A DNA stretch of 64,000 bases from Pyricularia pennisetigena (Eukaryota > Ascomycota > Sordariomycetes > Magnaporthales > Pyriculariaceae), in the NCBI RefSeq assembly GCF_004337985.1, contig NW_021940921.1, positions 434,001-498,000 of the forward strand, given 5' to 3'. Shown here one piece after another: positions 24,375-33,492 of the stretch. Both the position numbers and the translations under genes were made by a program. The notes beneath the pieces were generated by a model. It saw only the letters and a list, made by a program, of their open reading frames with translations. It did no database searches and was not told the origin of the DNA. Position 1 is the stretch's first letter; every line of letters begins with the position of its first letter.

Positions 24375-25850
24375 TCAGATTCCTTGAAGCATCTTTGGCA
24401 GAATGGTGTCGGTAGCATTCCAAAGCATGGCGGCATTGTTATTCATCCAGTAAGCTCCCGTGTACCAAGTCGACCGGAGGCCCTGCAGCTTGTTTGCCTG
24501 GTTTATGATACCAGCACGCAGCTGCTCAGGAGTCCAGCGTCTGTACAGAATGCCATGGTCCTCAAACGCTTCAAACTTTAACTGGTTCACATCTCCCTTG
24601 GGCACTGTTCCGGCATCCATGAGCCTCTGCAGGGAGCCGCGTACGATGTTCTGGGCGTCCTGGAAGCTCGTTTCCTTTTGTGCGATCACCAGGGATCGAA
24701 AGACTGGACCGAACGACGAGTTGGCCCTGTAGACAAAGTTTGCCAAGTACGGCGTGGTAGGGTAGGCCAGGAAGTTGCCTCCGGCGGCGGCGGGGTCGGT
24801 GTTGGTGATGGTCTTGGCTGGCAGGGATGGGTGGGACACGATGCCAGTGTAGCAGCGGTTGCCCCAGGTCGAGTGCAAAACGGCCGTCTCATTGTCATCC
24901 AAGTCGAACGCAGTTTTGTCCATTGTGTCGGGCCCGATGGTGACCAAAAGCCTCTTGGCGCTGACGGTGGACGTGCTTCCGTCCTTGTGTTTGACGACAA
25001 GTCGCACTCCGGCGTCAGATCGGGTGCTGGACACGACCTCGGACTCGTACATGACACTGTCGCCCAGCAAGTCCCGGATCTTGAAATAGATCTCCCGGTT
25101 GTCGCCCGAGGCAGCCACGAAGCCCCCGTTGCTAGGGTAATAGGCCTTCCAGACATCGATAACCAGGGCCGTGTTGACATCCAGGCCCATAACGGTCCAT
25201 ATCCTCGGGGTGAAAGCCTCCAGGTTATACTTGCGCGCGAAGTCCTTCCATGGCAGGAGCAGGTCGGCGGGTATGGCGTCGCCCGTGGGGAACTCGGTGC
25301 CTACGGGCAGCAGGAGAGACTCGAACCGTTTCCACTGCTCCCGCCACCTGCCAAAGGCAGCCTCCGCGGCGGCGGATGCGGGAGCGGTGTAGTTGACCAG
25401 GGTTCCATCTGTGAAATCCGCCGAGATGGGTACAGAAGTGTCGGATGTTGGCGCTTTTGTCGCTATGTTGAAGCGAGCAAAGTAATTGACAGAAGCGGTG
25501 TTGTTGTCAAAGACATCAATTCCGTAGCCAAACGGCTTTTTGGTCGCCGGATCATACCATGTGTTGGCATGGCCACCCTGCAAAATAGTGACATGGAATG
25601 TGAGCGATCGTGTTTGCCACACCAAAAGGTTATTTATCCATGTTTGCCGTCTGATTGTACGTACAAGGACACTGGCTTTCTCCACGACCAGGACTTTCTT
25701 GCCAAAGTCTTGACTCAACCGAACAGCTGCGTACGCCCCTGAGGTGCCTCCGCCAACGACAACGACGTCCGCGTCAATGGCAGAACTTGCGGCCTGAGCA
25801 GCAATGGCTGCCGTCGCCAATGCAGCAATCGAAATCTTGTTAAAGAACAT
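24375..25850 (-). CDS. Secreted FAD-dependent oxidoreductase, beta-cyclopiazonate dehydrogenase-like
   Basis: Two exons, complement(24375..25577,25665..25850), give 462 residues. The 87-bp intron has a GTACGT donor and TTTGCAG acceptor. The signal peptide covers about residues 1-20. The Rossmann FAD-binding motif is VVVVGGGTSGAYAA (30-41), and VLVVEK (53-58) supplies the acidic residue that binds the ribose. The splice junction then yields GGHANT, typical of amine-oxidase-fold flavoenzymes. The C-terminus has GLRSTWYTGAYW and NNNAAMLW, where such enzymes close the FAD site. The nearest named relative I can suggest is beta-cyclopiazonate dehydrogenase, but many uncharacterised fungal paralogues exist. 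No secondary-metabolite backbone gene is nearby, so the substrate is unknown. Confidence 0.82.
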   Translation of the reverse strand: MFFNKISIAALATAAIAAQAASSAIDADVVVVGGGTSGAYAAVRLSQDFGKKVLVVEKASVLVRTIRRQTWINNLLVWQTRSLTFHVTILQGGHANTWYDPATKKPFGYGIDVFDNNTASVNYFARFNIATKAPTSDTSVPISADFTDGTLVNYTAPASAAAEAAFGRWREQWKRFESLLLPVGTEFPTGDAIPADLLLPWKDFARKYNLEAFTPRIWTVMGLDVNTALVIDVWKAYYPSNGGFVAASGDNREIYFKIRDLLGDSVMYESEVVSSTRSDAGVRLVVKHKDGSTSTVSAKRLLVTIGPDTMDKTAFDLDDNETAVLHSTWGNRCYTGIVSHPSLPAKTITNTDPAAAGGNFLAYPTTPYLANFVYRANSSFGPVFRSLVIAQKETSFQDAQNIVRGSLQRLMDAGTVPKGDVNQLKFEAFEDHGILYRRWTPEQLRAGIINQANKLQGLRSTWYTGAYWMNNNAAMLWNATDTILPKMLQGI

Positions 25851-26362
25851 GTTGCCCGAGGATGCAATGTCACCAGGAACGAGTTCCCATCGTCCAAGGA
25901 TCGCACAATGTCGCCCTCCATCAGTAAAATATCTACTCTACCCCTTGCAAAAAAAAAAATAAGGTTTCAATACCGTTGATTACAATGTGAGTTGAGTTTA
26001 GGACCAACCTCGAACGGGGAAGTAGAGCCGATAAGGGGGACAGGAAGACATCATAGGCCCACAGAATGGACCTGGCTGCCCGGTAATAGTAAACCGTCGA
26101 CGCAAATCCCATCGTTCTAAGTTCATGTTTAAATTAATAGACCGGCGTATTTTGCATAAATCTCGCAGTCCTCCAATCTCGCCAATACATCAAATGCAAA
26201 AAGCAAAAAAGATTGCTTGCGGTTTTCTACATCCTGCGAATGATCCTGGACTGGCCCCACGTTTGCGGGACATCCCGTTTGGAGGTGGGCCGCTGCGTCT
26301 TTGCCTCAACTACTGCCGTGGACTGATGTATACTAGGTTTGAAACGGTTCTGATTTTGAAGC

Positions 26363-26403
<41 letters not shown>

Positions 26404-27831
26404 NNNNNNNNNNNNNNNNNNNNNNNNNNNNNNNNNNNNNNNNNNNNNNNNNNNNNNNNNNNNNNNNNNNNNNNNNNNNNNNNNAAAAAAAGAAACAGAA
26501 AAAGAAAATAGCAGACTCATGGCTCATGACGACATGTTAATAGCAACAGGTAGGTCCATGATAATAAGGCTAGAAGAGGAGGCCAGCCCAAGGTTCTAGC
26601 AACTCTGTACCAGTTATGCTCTTCCCTGAAAGATTCATCGGTACATCTTACATGTCCGCAGAGAGTCTGCCAAAGCTACTCCCAAACGCCCAACAAGAGA
26701 CTGCCGTAGCTTGACGATACAGAATTGGCAACGGATTCAATGGCACCCAAAGTGTTTTACCGGGCCGAGGGGTCGCCGTCACATTGACAGAGGGAGGCCG
26801 AGCACATATTTCAGTCGGTATACCATTGCAATATTCCTTGTATGCGGGTGGATAATCAAAGACTGTTCATTGTACGACCCATGTCTTTTAAACCGCTGAC
26901 CCATCTACCGTCAACCTTGCATGTGAGGATGGGCTCGATGGTAGGAACATGTTCCTAGCCCAGGCAAGTTAGACCTTGAATTATGGAAGCCAGGTATAGC
27001 TTTTACAAAGACCGAGTTGAGAAGGCTGTATGTTGAAATCGACCTATGTGCTGATTCGGCTAGAGGGCCGGCAAGGAAACAGACCAAAAGCCTGAATCAA
27101 GGGCGGCGAATCTACTATGAAATCAAAGCTAGCCATCGGCAAGTATATAGGAGCTGCGAGGTTTATTTTTCAGGGACTCCTTGATTTTAAAGGACAAAGA
27201 AACAAAAGAAATCCCGCCACGTTCTTCGCTTGGTGAATCAAGCAGTATCGTACCATATAGGAAAGTTTGAGCTTGTCTAACAAAGCTGTGGGCCAACACA
27301 GAGCAACTCGGGCACACATTTTTAATGGGGTCATTCATGCTCTGTTTGATATGTATTTGTTACATTTTGTAGCGCTAATTTCACTTTGCAAGCTTTGATC
27401 ACCGGGTGATCTTCCTTCAAGCCGAGGAAACGATTGGGATGACAGCGTGAAGCATCGGGGCCAATGATTACGTGCCAAACGCTTTTTTTTTTTTTTCCTT
27501 TTTTTTCCCCCCATCTCCTGTCACGCATCACCCGGCCAAAGGGGTCGGAATGGGCTTTTCTAAGTTTGTTGATTGTGTAAGTTCAAGATCGAATTGAAAA
27601 TCCAGGAGGGATAGGGCTCCTCACCGAAATTCTTCCTCCTTTATTAACCAAGGTCGTACTGGTCTGCAGTAAGAGGTTGGGCCGGAAAGTGGCCCACATC
27701 CACCTTGTTGTCTTCCTTGGGCAGGGCAGGGGTAATAAAAAAATAAATATAGACGGAACATAGCAACCTCGATCAAACAGACCCGGCTTGGTTTTCTAGC
27801 GACACTGAAGTGAGCTCCCGGTTAACTTCAC
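25851..27831. other. Gene-poor stretch with an assembly gap
   Basis: It contains the upstream region of the flavoenzyme, an A-run/N gap (26366-26490) and short frames without domains. It marks the start of the accessory stretch. Confidence 0.5.
26366..26490. other. Assembly gap inside an adenine run
   Basis: About 38 adenines lead into 81 Ns (26404-26484) followed by more A. Open frames across it are artefacts. Confidence 0.95.
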
Positions 27832-28706
27832 TTAAAAAAAGACAGCATGGTTGTCATCTGAAATATACCGAAAATCGTCAACAAGTAAGCTGTTACCATT
27901 GGCTCTCAAATCTCCTTTTCGCCGTTTGATACTCCTACTGTCGTCATTCCCCAACTCTGTATTGGTCAGACCGGACGATGCATAGTCATCAACAGCACCC
28001 TCGCGCGTCTGTACAGAAAGCCTCGAACGCTTCTGACCACCGCCAGAATTGCTCCAGCCGGCAGGTCCTTGATGCGGAAGAGTAGGGCCCGTATCATCGT
28101 CAAAGAGGCTGGCAGGACTCTCATCCATCTCGGAGAGACGAGACAGAGGCGTCAAGGAGCCCGAGAGCAGAGTAGAGACCCCTTGTAGCTGGTGCGACGT
28201 ACTGGCACCCATGTTCTCGATAACGCACATATTCCAGTGCCAGCGCAACGCGTTGCGATCGGACTGGATACTCCCAAAATTGGCTTTCTTCCCGTGATAC
28301 GGTATTATAAAATCGTATGGCGCGAAAATACGTATCAGATGTGAATCTGGGTGGATGGTGATTAGCCGCTGGTCGAAAAGCTCATGCATAGTTTGCCGAC
28401 AGGACCAGGCTGTTCCTAATAGACCACGTGTGCATCCAGGCCGACATGAGCCGGGTTGGTTCGAGAGCCGACGGTTCGGTATAAACTGCTGGGTAGAGCC
28501 CTGAACGCCATATAGTTCTGGAGTGGATACACATGGTACTGCAGCTGGGGCACAATATGTGCTACGTGTATCCCCGGGCCGACCGTAGGGTTGAGGCACC
28601 ACAATTTACCAAGGCCTGTTACCACGCACCGGTTAGATGCGCTCAGAGCCATGTCCCGGAATTCTTCTCGACGCTTGCAAGCGGCCTTTTGTGTTTGTTC
28701 GTCCAT
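27832..28706 (-). pseudogene. Fungal HNH-type nuclease gene, frame-broken
   Basis: Three consecutive pieces of one protein lie in three different frames. The first (from 28706) has CVVTG and the HIVPQ motif of the fungal HNH_2-type family. The second, around 28400-28490, has the conserved Trp-Ser-Ile-Arg-Asn segment. The third (from about 28387 to 27832) has HELFDQRLITIHPD, IRIFAPYDFIIPYHG and ALRWHWNMCVIEN, then a Ser/Asp-rich tail with SIKRRK. The change between pieces two and three fits one extra base near 28387, and the other change falls near 28480-28530. No intron with usable borders explains both. Such proteins are common in filamentous fungi, their function is mostly unknown, and they are often lineage-specific. 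Sequencing error is the alternative to real decay. Confidence 0.75.
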
Positions 28707-30572
28707 GAGCCCACCGGGCCCTATTACTTGATTATCATCGACCGCTTGGTGGGGGAACGACTCCCGCAGCGCCGAAAGAGGTAGGAAGCCACAACGGGGT
28801 CGTTAGACCTCTGGTTGATGGGCAAGTAGAAAGGGTGTCGAGGGCGGGCGGGGCGGACCCGTTCCGCGCAACCGGCTGTGGCACACTACCTAAGCCTGAG
28901 GTTTAAGTAAGGGTGAAGAGGGATATAGAGCGTAAGGGAAGCAACCTTTCTCGTGGGGATCTAACGTCTTTTGGTTTGGAGCAGCGCAGTGCTCGGCGTC
29001 GTGGTGGGCAACAACCACGCGCATCGCTTTCCCTTCACCATCATCCTCCGGCGGTCGTAGGCTTTGTAATGCTAAGCCTGAAGCTTCGCTATCCGACGAT
29101 GATTCGGAAAAAAAAAAACAAATGGCTGGTCGCGCCCTTCTATCCATAGAGACAAGTCGTTAAGGGGTGAATCAATCCGGGAGGTTTCGAAGGGTGAAGG
29201 GAAAGAGAAGACGGTGCGCAGCTCTGCCAGGACATCGCGTATGAGAAGGTCTCGGTCATAAATGCCAGCAAAGGGGCTATTCGTTTCGTTAATAAACCAA
29301 ACATTCCATGCGAGCTATCTCGCAAGTGGCGTAACCGCGGGCATAAGCGTAGTCATCTGGTGTTTGCAAGTGATTTATGTGGTCGACGGTCATGATAGAC
29401 ACGTCGGGAATTACGAGGTAAATTGTGCATGTCGCCCAATCGGCATTTAATCACTCTGAAGTTGGCCCGTGCCTCAAACGCCCCTTCCCTTCTCTCATAG
29501 TTCGCGCTTGCAATTTACCGTACCCAGGCGGGCGAGCATTGCCGTACTGATCCGACCTGAGAACACTCCATTGTGTTCAATTGCTTTTGCGATAGTCGAG
29601 GACGGATTGCATTCTGCACCTTCTGGTTGCCAAGTCCAAGTCCAAGTCAGAGGCGTGCTACCTAGTAGAAAGAAGATGTTAGATGTCCGATCCCTTGGAC
29701 CTTCTGACGCACCATAACGTACACGTGCAGCCTGAATTGATTGGCAAGAGAGCCATGTATTTAGGTACAGTGCTCCCTCTAGGCTAACGATCGCGTCAGC
29801 GATTTCATGGTGCTCCTGGTGCTGACTAAGCGCGTCTGGTCATGTGATACCAAGATCTCTCTCTCTCTCTCCGTTCCAGGGTCCAGCATCGCACGTTGCT
29901 TTTCGCACATTTCTCCCCGGCATCTCCACATTGTTCGCGCTTTGTGCATAGGGACGCACTGTAGCACATCCCTGATGCATAATTTCTGAATCTTGGACTC
30001 ACTTGTACAAGGAAAATGATTCCCGATTACCTGCAAGTGGCGCTCCCAGCTGTACGAATAACCGTTTAGCAGCTTAGCTCTAGTGACAGCTTCACCATGC
30101 GCCCCATTGTGAGATGTACTTTGTCATGTTCGCCAAATGAAGTATACAATGAAATAGGAGAATGCCAAGCATCCTTATTTCTAGTACTATTAGAGCAAGT
30201 TAAACAGTCCTGGCTTTGTAAGTTAAATAGGTGCGTTAATGTGAAAAACACCTCGAAGTATTCTACGACTCGTTGTAATCCCTTTCGCATTAAACCATGC
30301 TACAAGCAGATATTTAACTTGCTATAAATACATTGCGCAAATCTGATGTAATTATTAGATGAGTTAATATTATATCCAAAAGATATTTATATCTAGACAA
30401 AAACAACTTCTTGGGTGGCTAGTATTCTTCTCAGCAACAAAACTATATTTATCAGGAAAGATCTCCTTTCTACTTATCACCTGCTTTATGTTTTGCTCAA
30501 TACTTTGCTTACTTCCCCGTTTGAAAATATTTACTGCCACGGCCATTTAAATTATATCATCCTTTTTACACA
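28707..30572. other. Accessory intergenic region
   Basis: No gene is supported. It holds a short CT microsatellite at 29851-29867 and a triplicated CAAGTC unit near 29631. From about 30,100 the sequence becomes AT-rich up to the small secreted protein. Confidence 0.5.
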
Positions 30573-30950
30573 ATGCAAATCCAACGGATTTTTGCCCTGG
30601 GCATCATCTCTTTGGCCAATCTGGGCCTCGCAACAAAAAGGAAAGACGCCCCCGGCAGCGAGATTGGCATCGGGCCTGGCTATGGGCCTCTTCTATGGTG
30701 TGAAGCTCATGCATATGAAATTCGAAAGTGGGACAGAAAAAGAGTTCTTCTCGGAAAGAAAGAGATTTGGCCTCTTCCCGGCGAGGTCGTTTTCCAGCGT
30801 GGTAAACACAGGATCGTTATGAAAGTGGATGCGGTTTGCGACATTACAGAGATGACAGGTTTTCGGAAAAGCGTTCATGTTATACGCATGATGTATGGCT
30901 ATCCAGACCCGGACGAAGGAATTAAAAAAATCAAATATACTGTGGAATAA
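30573..30950 (+). CDS. Small secreted protein, MAX-effector-like candidate
   Basis: A single exon of 125 residues. Residues 1-20 form a signal peptide (hydrophobic core IFALGIISLANLGLA), followed by a basic TKRKD. The mature protein is about 105 residues with exactly two cysteines, Cys43 and Cys89 (spacing 46). The first lies at the start of a strand-like segment (LLWCEAHAYEI). The second precedes a strand pair (SVHVIRMMYGY) by about ten residues. Two cysteines at this spacing, a beta-rich pattern and this size match the MAX (Magnaporthe AVRs and ToxB-like) fold, which is defined by structure rather than sequence identity. It sits in an AT-rich gene-poor stretch. The role in host interaction is inferred; no avirulence or toxin function can be read. 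Confidence 0.65.
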   Translation: MQIQRIFALGIISLANLGLATKRKDAPGSEIGIGPGYGPLLWCEAHAYEIRKWDRKRVLLGKKEIWPLPGEVVFQRGKHRIVMKVDAVCDITEMTGFRKSVHVIRMMYGYPDPDEGIKKIKYTVE

Positions 30951-31062
30951 GAAAAATCAAACCTATTGTTTACAACTTTAGATAGCTTAATTATTCACAA
31001 CCCCATAAAACTCACCGCGTCTCGTACATAACAACGTACTCCTCGGTGATTTATGGCCAATT

Positions 31063-31852
31063 GTGGTCAGCTCCGCTGATGTACAGTCGGTCACGGTAGG
31101 TCGGATCACGGCCAAAGTAGAACAGGCGTTCCTTGTACGCAATGTCGCCACTTCTCTCGTGCGCTACATCTCGGACACGCATACACCAACAAACCCACAA
31201 GTTTTGACCATACACGACGCACGCACCTCAGCACCAATGTGCGAACCAAAAGCGCCTCCTGTTCGAACACAGCTGGTTGGCTACATTATGCAGCTTCACG
31301 ACGAGCGGTGGCACGAGCCGTGCGTCGCCGGCGCCTGGCCCTGTAGCCGAGGAGACCTTCTGGCAGCAGCCGGACATGGACAAGTTGTGGCTTTCTGGTA
31401 AATCCGTGGATACGCTCAAGCCCACGGAGAGATCGTTCCCTGGGTACGCCGCATACGTGGCCGCGAGTGTCGAGCGCTACGTTCACACCATGGAGCGCCG
31501 CGACGCTTTTGCCGCGACTCCAGGCTTTTATCGCGACCATTCGCGCGCCCGATCAGGCCGGCAAGCTGCCTGACACCATCTACATTGTCGCGCACAAAAT
31601 GCCCCTAGCTGCCGTTCTGGATTGGGGGGTTTTCAGGCATCACGCCAGCAAACCGATGGAACCCCGTCCCGCGCCCTCTTGTAAGCTTAGCTAAGTCCTG
31701 TTTTTGTTTTTCCAGTACGGGTAAATACTGACTGGTCCTCGCTTGATTACTGCCAGGTGGAACGGGCAGCAGAACGACGCTTCGCAGCAGGAAAAGCAGA
31801 GGCTTTTCGAGATGTTCAAAGAGCTGATGAAGCAGTGCAGGAGGCCATGTAG
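31063..31852 (+). pseudogene. Decayed gene of unknown family, frame-disrupted
   Basis: Coding-like sequence jumps frame several times on the plus strand. One piece reads ETFWQQPDMDKLWLSGKSVD (about 31350). Another reads LQAFIATIRAPDQAGKLPDT (31515-31580) in another frame. A third is open after a six-G run near 31626. A well-formed intron (GTAAGC at 31680, CCAG at 31757) joins the last piece to a helical, Ala/Glu/Arg-rich end that stops at 31850-31852. High GC and coding-like composition contrast with the AT-rich flanks. I do not recognise the family. Homopolymer sequencing errors could explain part of the breakage. Confidence 0.45.
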
Positions 31853-32712
31853 ACGGTACAGAGCTTCCTGAGGATCATAGTCGAAGTGTGTCCGCGCGGG
31901 CAACGCGCCGACAAGGTGGGCTCATGGCGCGCAACGGCGGAGGCCAGTCTGGACACTGGAGGCATTCGGGGCGTGATATTTTTGCAATGTCATGTGCATC
32001 CAACAACAGTAGAGCAAAGGTACGGGCATCCTTTCCATCATCGGTAGGATAGGAAGCTGCAAATGATGGTGCAAGATGGAATATATTATGTGACCCGCAG
32101 CATCTGGCCAAAGCGCTCGAGGGACGGCATGGACACAACCTGGATCTGAGCTCGCATGTTGCTGCTCTACCCGTGCCAAGACGCACCCGGTCTAGAGGGA
32201 GTCACACTTTCCATCCCCGCGGGCCAGCGTCCGGACATGTCGAGCCGCTTGGGAACCGTCCATGGTGGCATGTGCAAGCTGCGATTAACCAGCAGCTGAG
32301 AAAACCTGGTCTTTTAGAGAATGGCTGCTAGCAGATATGAGAAAAAGAAAGGCAACATCAGGCTTTGCAAACGTAAGAGATTGAGTAGAAAAGTTCAAGT
32401 GCGTCCCTGATTTTTTTGATATGCGGTTTGGCGGATGTACTTGCAAACCTCGATTATGCGCCAACGGATGAGTAACCTCTTTATGACCTGGCGCAGAAAA
32501 TACCTCCTCAATTTCCGATTCGTAAAGTGCATTTTCAATGTGGTGTGATGGGAAGCGAAATGAGGCTTCGAACTATCATTGTTTGGCTGAGCCCGAATAA
32601 GATCTCCCAACTCAACGCCAGGACCCCTTTTATGGTTGACCTTGGTGCAGATGACCCTCTTCATGTAGCCAAGTCGAATGTGATACTGTCACAGCCGTCA
32701 AACATGGCCAAC
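31853..32712. other. No supported gene
   Basis: An 89-codon minus-strand frame at 32395-32664 is basic and could be a further exon of the ORF at 32713-33288, but no convincing splice pair was found. Confidence 0.4.
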
Positions 32713-33288
32713 TCATCCATTGCCCGGCTTGACGTCCGTGCCGTCGCCTTTCTTTCTCTCACTACAAGGCTTTCCCTGACCAGCGAGCAAAGTCGCGCCC
32801 AGGACCGGCATCAACGGGAACGGCAGAGGGAAGAGAGGGCTAGCCATCATGGCGACGGAAAGCGACTTGTTGATCTCGCTTGCGGCCCTTGGTGGTCCTG
32901 GTTTTGGCGCCGCCTTGGACTGCGCGTGGGCAGCGGAGGCGTTTGTATGTTGGTCTTTTCGCGATGGTGAATTTTGTCGCTTCTCTTGCCTTTGCTGCTG
33001 TTGCTGATGCAGCCCCTGTGCTGACGATGAAGTACGGCCTGGTCGGTTTTGGTGCTTTGGCATCCCCTGCCCATGTTCAGCCTGGGAACCCGGCGCATGT
33101 GGCTTCTTTTTCCGCCTGGGCCTCCTCCCTGACTTCTTCTTCCCCGGCGCCGGCAAGACCATCCCAGGGGCTGGGCTCGTGGCAGTGCTTGCGGCTTCCG
33201 ATGCTGGTTGACTTCCATCATCCACTGGGTCACAAGCATCATTTACCGGAGTGGCCGAGGGATGCGCGTCAGCAGCTTCCGATGTCAT
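32713..33288 (-). CDS. Hypothetical low-complexity basic protein
   Basis: An open frame of 191 codons. The first 45 residues are Ala/Ser/Pro/Asp-rich. A strongly basic block (KKKSGRRPRRKKK) follows, then a Gln-rich run with QQQQQ, and a more hydrophobic C-terminal part (MASPLFPLPFPLMPVLGATLL). There is no signal peptide at the N-terminus and no known domain. Codon use is compatible with a real gene, but the opposite strand is also open for 147 codons. It could be a single exon of a longer gene or a chance frame. Confidence 0.35.
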   Translation of the reverse strand: MTSEAADAHPSATPVNDACDPVDDGSQPASEAASTATSPAPGMVLPAPGKKKSGRRPRRKKKPHAPGSQAEHGQGMPKHQNRPGRTSSSAQGLHQQQQQRQEKRQNSPSRKDQHTNASAAHAQSKAAPKPGPPRAASEINKSLSVAMMASPLFPLPFPLMPVLGATLLAGQGKPCSERKKGDGTDVKPGNG

Positions 33289-33443
33289 CGTGCCGCGAGT
33301 AATGACAAGTAGACGATTCTAGGGGCGGGGTTGCCGATGCAGAAATGTAGATCGAGTCCAGAATTCCCAATAATATGGTTCGACAGAAAAATGCCATGGC
33401 TTTGGGATGGGAACCGACTGCATTGGAGCCTTGAATGTGATTT

Positions 33444-33492
<49 letters not shown>

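Noticed and set aside
24678..25742. 354-codon plus-strand frame over the flavoenzyme
   Set aside because: Antisense to a gene with clear FAD motifs and splice sites; no domain of its own.
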